From NCBI GenBank assembly GCA_035269015.1, contig DATFJU010000025.1:1-60403 (forward strand): a DNA stretch of 60,403 nt. The letters are read 5' to 3'. Under the pieces are notes generated by a model that did not search any database, was not told the origin of the DNA, and saw nothing but the letters and a program-made list of their open reading frames with translations. Below are positions 41,277 to 50,884 of this stretch, piece by piece. Made by a program: the position numbers and the translations under genes. Positions within the stretch are counted from its first letter, which is position 1. Every line of letters begins with the position of its first letter. The DNA is from JAIPJO01 sp035269015 (lineage in GTDB: Bacteria; Patescibacteriota; Patescibacteriia; Patescibacteriales; UBA12465).

Positions 41277-42662
41277 TTATTTCTTTTTCAATTTATAGCC
41301 ATCATCACCATCTTTAATTTCATAACCAAGCTTTACAATTTCTTTACGTAAATTATCAGCCTCAGCAAAATCTTTTTCTTTTCTAGCTATTTGTCTTTTT
41401 TTAGCAAGTTCTTCTACTACTCTAGGAACTCCTTTATCTACATGCTTTTTTATATCTAAACCTAAAAATTTATCAAAATCTAAAATAGTTGCTAACTTAT
41501 CAGCCTTACTTAAATCTTTATCACGTAATAAAGTTTGAGCTAAAGCTAAAGCTTGAGCAGTGTTTAAATCATTATTAATATAAGTAATAAACTTGTCTTT
41601 ATAATCTATACTTACCCGACCAATTTCAGATTCTAAATCTTGAACTCTTTGATATAGAGCTTTAAGCGCTGAATAAGCATTATCTATTATATCAGGACTG
41701 TATTCCATAGGTTTTCTGTAATGCACTTGCAAAGCAGCTAAACGAAAAGCTAATGGATTAATATTTTTATCAAGTAAAGCTTTTTGTAAAGTTAGAAAAT
41801 TATTTTCACTTTTAGCCATTTTCTTTCCTCCTGCTATATTCATAAAAGCACCATGTAGCCAATAATTAAAAAACTTATGACCAGTAGCAGCTTCAGATTG
41901 AGCAATTTCATTAGTATGGTGTACGTTTATATGATCCATTCCTCCACAATGAATATCTAATTGTTTACCTAATCCTTTTAAACTCATAGTGCTACATTCA
42001 ATATGCCAACCAGGAAAACCTAAGCCCCATGGTGACTGCCACTCCATTTGTCTTTTTTTATCTTGAGGTGAAAATTTCCACAAAGCAAAGTCTGTAATAT
42101 TTCTTTTTTCTTGGTTTTTTTCCACCCTGGCACCATCCTTTAAATCTTCTAATTTTTGTTTACTCAATTTATTATAATCACCTACTTTAGAGGTATCAAA
42201 ATATATACCATCAGAAATTTCATAAGTATAACCTTTTTCTTCTAGTATTTTAATTAAATTAATTTGCTCTTTAATAGTACCAGTAGCTTTATACCACTTA
42301 TTAGGTTCAATTATATTTAAATACTTCAAATCTTCTACAAATGCTTTAAAATAATAGTCTGCTATCTCCCAAGCACTTTTTTGTTCTCTTTTAGCACCAA
42401 GTTCCAACTTATCTTCCCCCATATCTCCGTCACCTACTAAATGACCAACATCAGTAATATTCATTACATGCTTTACCTTATAATCATTATATAAAAACAT
42501 CCTCTTTAAAAAGTCTTCAAAAAGATAGGTACGAAGATTACCAATATGAGCATGATTATATACAGTAGGACCACAAGTATATAATCCCAGTTCTCCTTTT
42601 TTTATAGGTTTAAATTCTTCTTTTTTTCTATCTAGTGTATTGTATAAATAAATTGTTTTCAT
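41277..42662 (-). CDS. cysS: Cysteinyl-tRNA synthetase
   Basis: Class I synthetase, 461 residues from the ATG at 42662. An upstream in-frame ATG at 42722 would add a run of 20 residues (MLCYYLSCYYLLYNKYIKYY) that no CysRS has; the start MKTIYLYNTLDRKKEEF is the family start. Seen: YTCGPTVYNHAHIGNLRTYLF with the zinc Cys and HIGN; NITDVGHL; WHIECSTMSLKGLG and GGMDHINVHHTNEIAQSEA zinc ligands; KKMAKSENNFLTL, where KMSKS is KMAKS; and a C-terminal DALR-like helical domain. It leads the cysS-dus-tsaB unit. Confidence 0.97.
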   Translation of the reverse strand: MKTIYLYNTLDRKKEEFKPIKKGELGLYTCGPTVYNHAHIGNLRTYLFEDFLKRMFLYNDYKVKHVMNITDVGHLVGDGDMGEDKLELGAKREQKSAWEIADYYFKAFVEDLKYLNIIEPNKWYKATGTIKEQINLIKILEEKGYTYEISDGIYFDTSKVGDYNKLSKQKLEDLKDGARVEKNQEKRNITDFALWKFSPQDKKRQMEWQSPWGLGFPGWHIECSTMSLKGLGKQLDIHCGGMDHINVHHTNEIAQSEAATGHKFFNYWLHGAFMNIAGGKKMAKSENNFLTLQKALLDKNINPLAFRLAALQVHYRKPMEYSPDIIDNAYSALKALYQRVQDLESEIGRVSIDYKDKFITYINNDLNTAQALALAQTLLRDKDLSKADKLATILDFDKFLGLDIKKHVDKGVPRVVEELAKKRQIARKEKDFAEADNLRKEIVKLGYEIKDGDDGYKLKKK

Positions 42663-42728
42663 ATAATACTTTATATATTTATTATATAATAAATAGTAGC
42701 ATGATAGATAATAGCAAAGCAAGAAAAA

Positions 42729-42750
42729 AGCTCTTCTTTGAAGAAGAACT
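42729..42750 (-). terminator. Intrinsic terminator between hisS and cysS
   Basis: Minus strand AGTTCTTC / GAAGAGCT stem with one mismatch and a run of six T. It ends the hisS transcript. Confidence 0.75.
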
Positions 42751-42780
42751 TTAAAGTTTTTAATTTACTATATAGACTAA

Positions 42781-44109
42781 TTAAATATTATCTAATATTT
42801 TAAATTTATCATTCAATTCAGCTTCTCCTTTATTTAATATATTTATCTCAACCTCTTCTCCATTTAACATATTCTTTATTTTATACTTCCCTTCTTTATA
42901 CTCCTTATCTCCTAAAATAATAACCTTATCTATATTTTTCTTGTTAGCATACTCCAGTGCTTTACCAATCTTGCTCACTTCCAACCCCTCTTCAACATTA
43001 TAATTTTTTTCTCTTAGTTTTTGTGCTAATAAAGTGGTTTCTTTTCTTAGACCCTCATCAAGTAATGGTAAATAGTATTTCTCTTCTTTTTTAATTTCTT
43101 TAAGCAAGTTCCAACTTTCTAAAAATAATTTAATAGTTTCGTCCCCGGGCGCAAAACCAACAGCTGAAAAAGACTTCTGCCCAAATATATCAGCTAAAGA
43201 ATTATATCTACCACCACCAAACATGGCCCTATTATTATCTTTATTTAAATCAAACAATTCAAATACTAAACCATCATAATAATCCAATCCTCTAATTACA
43301 GCTGGATTAAAGCTAATATAATCACCATAACCCAAAGCAGATAGTTTTTGCATAACAATATTAATATCATTTAAGCCTTGGCTCTTTTTAAGTTGTGGTA
43401 GTTTTTTAAGCAGTTCATTACTGTTTTTAGAATTCATGAATTTAGAAATAAGTTTAAAAGAATCACCTGTAACATTAATATCTTTAAAAGTTTTTTCTAT
43501 ATCAACCTTCTTCATCTTATCCCATTTATCCATTAATCTAATCACAGCCAACTTATTATTTTCTTTAATTTCTGCTAAATCAAGTATTGACTCAATCAAA
43601 TCTCTACTGTTCATATATAATTTAAAAGAGTTTTTAGGTGCTTTAAAAGCTAACATAATATCTAAGGCCATTTGCATAATCTCTCTATCTGCTTCTAAAG
43701 AATCGCTACCAAAAATATCACAGTTTAATTGCCAAAATTCTCTATTTCTTCCACGTTGTGGTTTTTCATTTCTAAAAAAATTAGCTACTGAATATAGTTT
43801 AATTGGTTTTGCTTCTTGATTATATATTTTAGAAACAAGACGGGTAACACTAGGTGTCATCTCTGGTCTAATAGCCAATTCCCTACCCGCTCTATCAGTT
43901 ATAATCATAAGCTCTTTATTACCCACATCTTCACCTGATTTAGCTTTATATATCTGAGCATTTTCTAAAAGAGGGGTTAAATATTCTTCAAACCCATACA
44001 ACTGACAAACTTTTTTCCAGGTATCAAAAATATATTGCCGGATAGCAAATTCTTCTGGCAACCAATCGCTGGTCCCTTTTGGTGGATTGTTAGTTATTTC
44101 TTTATTCAT
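42781..44109 (-). CDS. hisS: Histidyl-tRNA synthetase
   Basis: Class II synthetase, 442 residues. Seen: PPKGTSDWLPEEFAIRQYIF; YGFEEYLTPLLENAQIYKAKSGED; motif 2 VANFFRNEKPQRGRNREFWQLNCDIFGSDS; RGLDYYDGLVFELF, the His-binding motif; and GGGRYNSLADIFGQKSFSAVGFAPG, motif 3 region; C-terminal anticodon domain with KNIDKVIILGDKEYKEGKYKIKNM. The protein is single in its unit, with a terminator on the downstream side. The upstream 128 bp to the response-regulator gene contain no clear feature. Confidence 0.96.
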   Translation of the reverse strand: MNKEITNNPPKGTSDWLPEEFAIRQYIFDTWKKVCQLYGFEEYLTPLLENAQIYKAKSGEDVGNKELMIITDRAGRELAIRPEMTPSVTRLVSKIYNQEAKPIKLYSVANFFRNEKPQRGRNREFWQLNCDIFGSDSLEADREIMQMALDIMLAFKAPKNSFKLYMNSRDLIESILDLAEIKENNKLAVIRLMDKWDKMKKVDIEKTFKDINVTGDSFKLISKFMNSKNSNELLKKLPQLKKSQGLNDINIVMQKLSALGYGDYISFNPAVIRGLDYYDGLVFELFDLNKDNNRAMFGGGRYNSLADIFGQKSFSAVGFAPGDETIKLFLESWNLLKEIKKEEKYYLPLLDEGLRKETTLLAQKLREKNYNVEEGLEVSKIGKALEYANKKNIDKVIILGDKEYKEGKYKIKNMLNGEEVEINILNKGEAELNDKFKILDNI

Positions 44110-44237
44110 ATATAATTATTGTAGCTTAATTAAATTATTTTTTCAATAAAAATCTTAATAACTATTTAATAATAACTTTACAATTTTTTAATAGTAATAA
44201 TTATATATTAAACTTACTTATAATTAACTTTCAATTT

Positions 44238-44912
44238 ATGAAAATCTTAATAATTGATGATGACAAAGAAATCGTCAAATTTTTAAAGCCTAGCTTAGAA
44301 GCAGAATTCTATGTGGTAGATCATGCCTATGATGGAGAAAAAGGTTCATTTATGGCTAAAACTAATCATTATGACCTAATCATTTTAGATTATATGATGC
44401 CCAAACAAAATGGCTTAGAAACACTAAAAGAAATACGTAAAGATAAAGTAGAAAGCTATATTATTGCTTTAACAGTTAAGTCTGAATTAAAAGATAAGTC
44501 TAGTTTATTTAATGCTGGTGCTGATGATTATTTAAGCAAACCGTTTCTTTTTGAAGAATTATTACTGAGAATTAAAGCAATATCTAGAAGACCTCCAATA
44601 AAAGACACCAAGGTTCTATCTCTTGATAATCTTAAAGTAGATTTAAATAGTCAAGAAGTATACAGAGATAAAAGAAAAATATATTTAACTAGAAAAGAGT
44701 TTTGCTTATTAGAATACTTTTTAAATAATATTAATAGAGTATTATCTAGAGCTTTAATACTTGAAAACGTTTGGGATATAAACGCTGACCCCTTCTCTAA
44801 TACTATAGAATCGCATGTTTTAAATTTACGTAAAAAAATAGAAGCTCCTGGTAAAACTAAACTAATACATACTATAGCTGGTAGAGGCTATAAAATGGCA
44901 CTTAATTTATAG
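44238..44912 (+). CDS. OmpR-family response regulator
   Basis: Two-component transcription factor, 224 residues. Seen: receiver domain with MKILIIDDDKEIVKFLK acidic pocket, phospho-acceptor Asp in DLIILDYMMPKQNGLETL (about residue 51), ALTVKSE and DDYLSKPFLFEELLLRI with the conserved Lys; C-terminal winged helix with VDLNSQEVYRDKRKIYLTRKEFCLLEYFL and SNTIESHVLNLRKKIE, GRGYKM. No histidine kinase gene is adjacent, so the kinase is elsewhere or absent. It is one of few plus-strand genes. Its stop codon abuts the stop of the convergent rarA gene (44912/44913). Confidence 0.95.
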   Translation: MKILIIDDDKEIVKFLKPSLEAEFYVVDHAYDGEKGSFMAKTNHYDLIILDYMMPKQNGLETLKEIRKDKVESYIIALTVKSELKDKSSLFNAGADDYLSKPFLFEELLLRIKAISRRPPIKDTKVLSLDNLKVDLNSQEVYRDKRKIYLTRKEFCLLEYFLNNINRVLSRALILENVWDINADPFSNTIESHVLNLRKKIEAPGKTKLIHTIAGRGYKMALNL

Positions 44913-46091
44913 TTATAGAAACTTCTTGTCTTTAATTTTTTCAGGTAAATACTCTTGATCACTGCTATCCTCTAAAGGGCTATACTTATAACCCTTACCA
45001 TAATCAAGTTCTTTCATTAAATCAGTAGGAGCATTTCTAATGTGCTTAGGTACAGCTAAATTACCTGACTTATATACTTCAGCTTGAGCTTTGTTATAAG
45101 CTTGATAAGCAGTGATGTTTTTTTTAGATTTTGCTAGATATATAACTAATTGAGCTAAATGAACTTTACATTCAGGTAAACCTATTTTTTTACAAGCATC
45201 AAAAACATTATTAGCTAAAAGCAAAGCACTGTTATTGGCTAGCCCTACATCTTCACTAGCAAATCTAAGCAATCGCCTAGCCACATAAATTGGATCTTCC
45301 CCACCTTCAATTATTCTAGCAAGCCAATAAACGCTGGCGTCAGCATCTGAACCACGTATTGATTTATGTAAAGCTGAGATTAAATTATAATGACTATCTG
45401 CTCCTTTATCATGAAAAAGTTGAGGTTTATCTAAGATCTCTTTCAATTCTTTTTCACCAACCTTCTTATAGCTATTATCTAGCTTCTCTAAAATATTTAA
45501 AGCCTGTCGAGCATCACCATCAGCTAAGCTAGCTATCTTTTTAAGTACTTTAATTTCAATTTTAAGGTTTGTCTCTTTAAGAGCTCTGTTTAATATTTTC
45601 TCAATATCTTTATTTTCCAATGCTTCTAAAACTAGAACTTGTGCCCTAGAAAGTAAAGCAGAATTAATCTCAAAACTAGGGTTTTCAGTGGTAGCGCCTA
45701 TAAGAATAACAGTGCCTTTTTCAATATGAGGTAGCAGTGCATCTTGCTGAGACTTATTCCAACGATGTATTTCGTCAATAAAAAGTATAGTTTTAGTTCC
45801 TAGTCTTTGATCTTCTTGAGCTCTAGTAATCACCTCCCTAAGATCTTTTAAGCCACTGCTAACAGCACTGAGTTCAATAAAGTTAGATTTACTTTCTTTA
45901 GCAATTAAAAAAGCTAAAGTAGTCTTACCACTTCCTGGAGGTCCCCAAAATATTAAAGAGGGTATCTTATCTTTTTTTAAACTTAATCGTAAAAAAGAAT
46001 TGGCTTTAGCAATATTTTTTTGACCAACAAAATCAGAAAAGGTCTCTGGCCTCAATCTATTAGCTAAAGGTTGGAATTTATTATTTATCAT
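44913..46091 (-). CDS. rarA: Replication-associated recombination protein A (RarA/MgsA)
   Basis: AAA+ ATPase acting at stalled forks and related to clamp loaders, 392 residues. Seen: FQPLANRLRPETFSDFVGQKNIA; Walker A FWGPPGSGKTTLAFLIA; Walker B KTILFIDEIHRWNKSQQDALLPHIEKG; sensor 1 GATTENPSFEINSALLSRAQVLVLE; ADGDARQALNILE; and the RarA C-terminal part with IRGSDADASVYWLARIIEGGEDPIYVARRLLRFASEDVG. It overlaps the murI gene by 11 bp and probably is translated with it. Confidence 0.96.
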   Translation of the reverse strand: MINNKFQPLANRLRPETFSDFVGQKNIAKANSFLRLSLKKDKIPSLIFWGPPGSGKTTLAFLIAKESKSNFIELSAVSSGLKDLREVITRAQEDQRLGTKTILFIDEIHRWNKSQQDALLPHIEKGTVILIGATTENPSFEINSALLSRAQVLVLEALENKDIEKILNRALKETNLKIEIKVLKKIASLADGDARQALNILEKLDNSYKKVGEKELKEILDKPQLFHDKGADSHYNLISALHKSIRGSDADASVYWLARIIEGGEDPIYVARRLLRFASEDVGLANNSALLLANNVFDACKKIGLPECKVHLAQLVIYLAKSKKNITAYQAYNKAQAEVYKSGNLAVPKHIRNAPTDLMKELDYGKGYKYSPLEDSSDQEYLPEKIKDKKFL

Positions 46092-46896
46092 TAATATTAA
46101 TTTGTTTAATATCCTTAATATTTTCTTTTAAAAACCTTTCTCCTAAACTTTTTAAACTACTACTGTTATCAGTAGTAAAAAATAATCTTTTAGGTTTTTT
46201 AGGGCTTTTTAAGTTTATATCTTTATGTCTTGAAATATAATCTTTTAAACTTAGGGCTACCACTTCACCAGGATCTGAAACTACAGTTTTCTTGGGCATA
46301 ATCTCTCTAATTTCTTTGAGCATATAAGGATAATGAGTGCAAGCCAAAATTAAAGCATCCACTTCTTTTATTTTTAATTCGCGTAAGTAGTTTTTTAATA
46401 TTTTTCTAGCTTCAGGTTTGTGAGACCAATTTTCTTCAATTAAAGGTACAAGCAGTGGTGTAGCTTTCTCAATTACTTCTAATTTAGGATTTAAAGCTTT
46501 TATTTCTTCTTTATACACATGAGAGCTGATAGTAGCTCTAGTTCCAATTACTCCCACTTTTTTTACTTTCTCATTCTTGGCCACCTCTTCAGCGAGTGGT
46601 CTAATCACTCCCAAAACTTTCTTATCTGGATACTTTTTAGGTAAATACTCTATTTGAATCTTTCTCAATGCCTGACTAGAAGCGCTATTACAAGCAAATA
46701 TAATTATCTCAGCTCCTTGAGAAAACAAAAAATCTACAGCTTCTTGACTGTATTTGTATATAAGTTCTTGAGATTTGTTTCCATAAGGAACTCTAGCATT
46801 GTCCCCTAAATATAAATAATCATACTGAGGTAAATGCTTAAAAAGATATTTTAAGACTGTTAGTCCGCCTAAGCCGGAATCAAATACTCCTATCAT
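46081..46896 (-). CDS. murI: Glutamate racemase
   Basis: Supplies D-glutamate for peptidoglycan. The protein has 271 residues. Seen: MIGVFDSGLGGLTVLKYLFKHLPQ, catalytic first acid; YLGDNARVPYGNKS; first catalytic Cys in IIFACNSASSQALR; VGVIGTRATISSHVY; and the second Cys in ALILACTHYPYMLKEI. The family C-terminus is followed by a basic tail of about 25 residues. It is 1 bp after the hypothetical gene at 46898 and overlaps rarA by 11 bp. It points to a peptidoglycan wall, along with murF and ftsI. Confidence 0.96.
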   Translation of the reverse strand: MIGVFDSGLGGLTVLKYLFKHLPQYDYLYLGDNARVPYGNKSQELIYKYSQEAVDFLFSQGAEIIIFACNSASSQALRKIQIEYLPKKYPDKKVLGVIRPLAEEVAKNEKVKKVGVIGTRATISSHVYKEEIKALNPKLEVIEKATPLLVPLIEENWSHKPEARKILKNYLRELKIKEVDALILACTHYPYMLKEIREIMPKKTVVSDPGEVVALSLKDYISRHKDINLKSPKKPKRLFFTTDNSSSLKSLGERFLKENIKDIKQININDK

Positions 46897-46897
46897 A

Positions 46898-47275
46898 TTA
46901 CTTAAAATTTCTTATGAGCAAATTACAATAATTATATTCATCTGGATTAACCTGATCTTCAATAATTAAATTCTGACAATATTCTAACTCTGTATTTAAT
47001 GTATCTAGTTTTTCACTAGATTCATTAATTTGATTTATCTTTTGAGATTGATTGTTGTAATAGAGATAAACAGCTGCCAAAACTATAATTAAAATTATTG
47101 TTTCTACTAATATCACTTTATTCTTAAATGATTTTTTCTTTGTCTTTTTCTTTGGTTCAATATTTTTCTCTATAGCATTATCCTCACCAATATCCTCCCC
47201 ATTTTGATTGTCTTCAACTACATTTTCAAAATCTGCATCACTTTCATAATTGTTTGTTTTATTGTCTTGAGACAT
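46898..47275 (-). CDS. Small single-pass membrane protein
   Basis: 125 residues, not recognised. An acidic, Asn/Asp/Glu-rich N-terminal half (1-40) is followed by a basic patch KKKTKKKSFKNK and one membrane helix at about residues 52-70 (VILVETIILIIVLAAVYLYY), then a short coiled-coil-like stretch (NQINESSEKLDTLNTELEY) with two Cys (CQNLI, NYCNLLIR). The layout resembles FtsB- or FtsL-like bitopic proteins, but position beside murI and an SDR gene gives no further clue. It starts 49 bp after the SDR gene. Confidence 0.68.
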   Translation of the reverse strand: MSQDNKTNNYESDADFENVVEDNQNGEDIGEDNAIEKNIEPKKKTKKKSFKNKVILVETIILIIVLAAVYLYYNNQSQKINQINESSEKLDTLNTELEYCQNLIIEDQVNPDEYNYCNLLIRNFK

Positions 47276-47324
47276 ATTATTAGTTTATTTATTAATTAAA
47301 ACTAAAGTTTAACGCTAAAAACTA

Positions 47325-48050
47325 TTATTTACTAGTCCAAGCACCATCAGCAAAAATTACTTGACCAGTAATATAACTAGCCTTATCTGAAGCTAGAAAA
47401 GTGGCTAGTCCTGCTATCTCTTGTGGTTCCCCTACTCTTCCTAGAGGTGTAGAACTGGTAACTAGTTTTTTAAAATCAGGGTTTTTAAGAAGTTCTTTAG
47501 TCATAGCTGTTTTAATAAATCCTGGACCAATAGCGTTTACACGAATATTCTTTTCAGCCAAATCTACAGCTGAAGCTTGAGTTAACTGAGATACTCCACC
47601 TTTAGATACACAGTATGAAACAGCTCCTTTAAAGCCAACTTCTCCCAAAATTGAGCTCATATTGATAATTGAGCCTTTAATATTATTTTCAGCCATATAC
47701 TTAGCTGCTTCTCTAGTACCATAGAAAGCGCCTTTCAAATTGATTTCTATAACTTTAGCAAAGTTATCATCATTTTCTTCTAAAATTCCTCCCATAGAAC
47801 CAATACCTGCATTATTTACCATCACCTCTAAACTACCAAACTCTGCTACTGCAAACTCAACCAATTTCTTAACTTCCTCAGACTTAGAAACATCAGCTTT
47901 AAAATATTTCCCATTTTCTGGTAAATCTTTTATCTCACTAATATCACTATAGATCACCTTAGCTCCTTGTGAACTAAAATCATCAGCTATAGCTCTGCCA
48001 ATACCAGAAGCTGCGCCTGTCACTATAGCTACTTTGTTTTGTAATTCCAT
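47325..48050 (-). CDS. Short-chain dehydrogenase/reductase
   Basis: Classical SDR, 241 residues. Seen: NKVAIVTGAASGIGRAIADDF cofactor loop with Asp after strand 2 (VIYSDISEI), which favours NAD over NADP; NNAGIGSMGG; the catalytic Ser in IINMSSILGEVG; Tyr and Lys in YCVSKGGVSQL; and the C-terminal GEPQEIAGLATFLASDKASYITGQVIFADGAW. FabG-like in pattern, but fatty-acid genes are not around, so the substrate is unknown. The 66-bp gap from the ABC permease gene holds no clear promoter. Confidence 0.92.
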   Translation of the reverse strand: MELQNKVAIVTGAASGIGRAIADDFSSQGAKVIYSDISEIKDLPENGKYFKADVSKSEEVKKLVEFAVAEFGSLEVMVNNAGIGSMGGILEENDDNFAKVIEINLKGAFYGTREAAKYMAENNIKGSIINMSSILGEVGFKGAVSYCVSKGGVSQLTQASAVDLAEKNIRVNAIGPGFIKTAMTKELLKNPDFKKLVTSSTPLGRVGEPQEIAGLATFLASDKASYITGQVIFADGAWTSK

Positions 48051-48116
48051 ATGTTTTTATTATTAATTTTAAATATTTATAAATTCATTATTAATTATAA
48101 CACAAAACTAAAAATA

Positions 48117-48866
48117 TTATATCTGTATCCTGTTAAACAATCTGGAACCAATAAAGATAGCTAAAAGTGCTAAAGCAGATAATATTAAAATATCAAAACC
48201 TAAATTAAAAGATCCCTCTAATATTAAACTCTGCCTCAGGCCATCAACACCATATGTTAAAGGATTAACTCTAATAATATAATATAAAGTCCTGTTAATA
48301 CCATCTAAAGGAAATAGTGCCCCTGATAAAAAGAAAGTGGGCATAACAATAAAACTCATAATTAAATGAAAACCTTGCATATCCTCAAGTACTGAAGCAA
48401 TGGCCGTACCAAAAGCAGTGAAAAATATAGCTATCAAAAACATAAACAAAAAGGCTAAGGGTAAATAAATATATGATTCAATACTAAAACCAAAAAAAGT
48501 AGAGATTAATAAAACAAAAACACCCTGTAAAAAAGCTACTGTAGCTCCCCCAAATGTTCTACCAAGCATTATATTAAATCGTGAAGCTGGGGCTACTAAA
48601 GTTTCTTTCAAAAAGCCAAATTGCTTATCCCAAATAACTTCCATACCAGTATACATAGCTGTAAATATTATGCTCATAGCAATAATCCCTGGTGCTAAAA
48701 ATTGAATAAAATCTCCCTGTCCGCTAGCTTGATACATGGGACCAAAACCAAAACCCAAGGCTACTAAAAAAAGTATAGGCTGACCTAAAGATCCTAATAT
48801 TCTAGCTTTAGAACGAGCATATCTTTTTATTTGTCTAAGCCACAAAATGTAAATTGTATTTAACAT
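48117..48866 (-). CDS. ABC-2 type exporter permease
   Basis: Membrane subunit of an ABC exporter, 249 residues from the ATG at 48866. An earlier in-frame ATG (48902) would overlap the ATPase gene by 32 bp, while 48866 leaves 4 bp, matching the local style. Seen: six membrane segments and the ABC-2 motifs: LWLRQIKRYARSKARILGSLGQPILFLVALG, FGFLKETLVAPASRF and GRTFGGATVAFLQGVFVLLISTF, PTFFLSGALFPLDG, VNPLTYGVDGLRQSLI. It is of the DrrB/NodJ type. Substrate is not known. Confidence 0.93.
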   Translation of the reverse strand: MLNTIYILWLRQIKRYARSKARILGSLGQPILFLVALGFGFGPMYQASGQGDFIQFLAPGIIAMSIIFTAMYTGMEVIWDKQFGFLKETLVAPASRFNIMLGRTFGGATVAFLQGVFVLLISTFFGFSIESYIYLPLAFLFMFLIAIFFTAFGTAIASVLEDMQGFHLIMSFIVMPTFFLSGALFPLDGINRTLYYIIRVNPLTYGVDGLRQSLILEGSFNLGFDILILSALALLAIFIGSRLFNRIQI

Positions 48867-48870
48867 ATAA

Positions 48871-49665
48871 TTATTTTTTTCTGATATATTGCTTAATAAC
48901 ATCTAAATTATCAGCAGATTCTTCTTTAATATTTTTTCCAGTTAAAGAGATAAAGGCTTCTTCTAAGTTAGCTCTTTGTTGTTTTTCTAAAATCTCTGCA
49001 ACTGTCCCCTGACTAACAATTTTGCCATTATCAATAATAGCAACCTTATCAGCGATCTTTTCTACTTCATCCATATAATGAGTAGAAAAGAAAATAGTAA
49101 TATTCTCTCTTTTATTTAATTTACTAATATAAGACCAAATATGTCTGCGAGTTTGAGGGTCTAAACCTAAAGTAGGTTCATCTAAAAATAATATATTCGG
49201 GTGATGTAATAATCCTCTGGCTATCTCTAATCTTCTTTTCATACCACCAGAATACTTCTTAACCTGTTTATTCCTTTTATCCCAAAGCTCTACCATTTCC
49301 AGTAATTCTTTAATTTTTTGTTTTCTTTCTTTTTTTGGAACTCTGTAAAGCACTGCATGAAAATGCATATTCTCATAAGCAGTTAACTCAACGTCCAAAC
49401 TTTGATCTTGAAAAACAATACCAAAAGATTCTCTGACCTTATTCTTTTCTTCTAAAATATTATAACCATTAACATTAATACTACCACTAGTGGGACTTAA
49501 AAGAGTAGTTAATATTTTTATTGTAGTACTTTTCCCTGCTCCATTGGGGCCTAAAAAAGCAAAAAACTCACCCTTTTTTACATTAAAACTAATATTATCT
49601 ACGGCTGTTAAATCTTTAAACTTTTTGGTTAAATTTTTTATTTCAATTATATTATCATTTTCCAT
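48871..49665 (-). CDS. ABC exporter ATP-binding protein
   Basis: ATPase partner of the permease at 48117, 264 residues from the ATG at 49665 (MENDNIIEIKNLTKKF). An earlier in-frame ATG at 49698 would overlap the YibE/F gene; the 49665 start leaves 1 bp. Seen: Walker A FLGPNGAGKSTTIKIL, Q-loop IVFQDQSLDVE, ABC signature KKYSGGMKRRLEIARGLLH, Walker B ILFLDEPTLGLDPQTR, and switch His in FFSTHYMDEVE. It belongs to the DrrA-like drug and polysaccharide exporter group. The C-terminal region is 45 residues. Confidence 0.95.
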   Translation of the reverse strand: MENDNIIEIKNLTKKFKDLTAVDNISFNVKKGEFFAFLGPNGAGKSTTIKILTTLLSPTSGSINVNGYNILEEKNKVRESFGIVFQDQSLDVELTAYENMHFHAVLYRVPKKERKQKIKELLEMVELWDKRNKQVKKYSGGMKRRLEIARGLLHHPNILFLDEPTLGLDPQTRRHIWSYISKLNKRENITIFFSTHYMDEVEKIADKVAIIDNGKIVSQGTVAEILEKQQRANLEEAFISLTGKNIKEESADNLDVIKQYIRKK

Positions 49666-49666
49666 A

Positions 49667-50803
49667 TTACTTATCTTTATTTTCATTTTCTTTGCCATAA
49701 TACCAAGCTGCTAGAAATGTAGCAACTGGAACAGAAAATATTAATCCTATAGTTCCACTTAGGGTTCTAATAATTTCTGTAGCAATTAATTCTGTATTAA
49801 TAATTTGTTCAATTGAATTAAAAGGACTTTCGCCGGAAATAAAAAGAATTAAGAGTGGTAAAGATACACCAGCGTAAGCTAGAAACAAAGTATTAGTCAT
49901 AGAAGCAATATGAGATACCCCTACTCTATATGTCTTTACAAATATTTCTTTGAATCTATAACTCAAATTACTACTAGCTATTTCCTTAGCTGTAGAAATT
50001 TGTGATATCACTGCATCGTCCAAAACACCTAAGGCACCAATAATAATTCCTGCTAAAAGTAGTCCTTTTAGATTAATGGTGGCTCCTTCTATATTAAATA
50101 AGAACAAAATATCTTCGCTAGCAGCACCTGTTAGTTGAGCTAAGTTAACAAATAACCAAGAAATAAAAATAGTAATCACTAAACTAGCAAAAATGCTTGC
50201 CACTGCTAAATGAGATTTAATCTTTATTCCTTCAGTAACATAAATAATAACTAACAAAATTAACAGTGATCCTAGAATAGTTACCATTAAAGGATTAGCT
50301 CCAGCTAAAATTTTAGGGATAATAAAAGATATAATAATGAAGAAAGTAAAAGATAAAACTACCAGTGATCTAAAACCTTTCCATTTACCAACAATGAGCA
50401 GTATTGCTATAAACAAGGCCAATAAGTACCAAATACTACTAGTTCTTACAGCTTCTACTATATAATAAAAATCTTCTCCACTTGGTGACTGATTGTGAGC
50501 CACTAAAACCTTATCTCCCAACTCATAAGTTTGTGCATTTAAAACTTCTAAATTACCAATCCCTTCAAAAACCATTTCTTTATCTTTATAATCCGCCTCT
50601 AGACCCTTCAGTTTTAAATTCTGCTGTGTTTGTTTGTTTTCATCATTAAACTCAACTGTTTTTTCTTCTAGAATTTCAATAACTTCAGCTTTAAAAATAT
50701 TTTCTTGAAATTCTTGATTATCTCCTTGAGCTCTAGCACTAACAGGGATTAAAAGAGAAAATAAAAAAGTTGCAAATATTATATTTTTAATTACTTTTTT
50801 CAT
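49667..50803 (-). CDS. YibE/F-like membrane protein
   Basis: 378 residues with an N-terminal signal segment (MKKVIKNIIFATFLFSLLIPVSARAQ), a soluble extracellular domain to about residue 125, and seven or so membrane helices from residue 130 on. Seen: YYIVEAVRTSSIWYLLALFIAILLIVGKWKGFRSL, LLLAGIIIGALGVLDDAVISQISTAKEI (the family signature), and ASMTNTLFLAYAGVSLPLLILF. Role of the family is not known; a link to transport has been suggested. It starts a unit running through the ABC exporter to rarA. Confidence 0.9.
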   Translation of the reverse strand: MKKVIKNIIFATFLFSLLIPVSARAQGDNQEFQENIFKAEVIEILEEKTVEFNDENKQTQQNLKLKGLEADYKDKEMVFEGIGNLEVLNAQTYELGDKVLVAHNQSPSGEDFYYIVEAVRTSSIWYLLALFIAILLIVGKWKGFRSLVVLSFTFFIIISFIIPKILAGANPLMVTILGSLLILLVIIYVTEGIKIKSHLAVASIFASLVITIFISWLFVNLAQLTGAASEDILFLFNIEGATINLKGLLLAGIIIGALGVLDDAVISQISTAKEIASSNLSYRFKEIFVKTYRVGVSHIASMTNTLFLAYAGVSLPLLILFISGESPFNSIEQIINTELIATEIIRTLSGTIGLIFSVPVATFLAAWYYGKENENKDK

Positions 50804-50884
50804 ATCTCTTATTTTAACACAATCTAAAAATTATTAGAATTTTAATAATCTATAAAATAAAAGTTTAAAAAAACAAAAATAAGT

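Noticed and set aside
42663..42722. Upstream start for cysS
   Set aside because: Adds a Tyr/Leu-rich stretch with no counterpart in CysRS and reaches into the AT-rich region after the hisS terminator.
43436..43819. Plus-strand open frame of 127 codons
   Set aside because: Antisense to hisS; Ser/Ile/Leu-rich shadow pattern.
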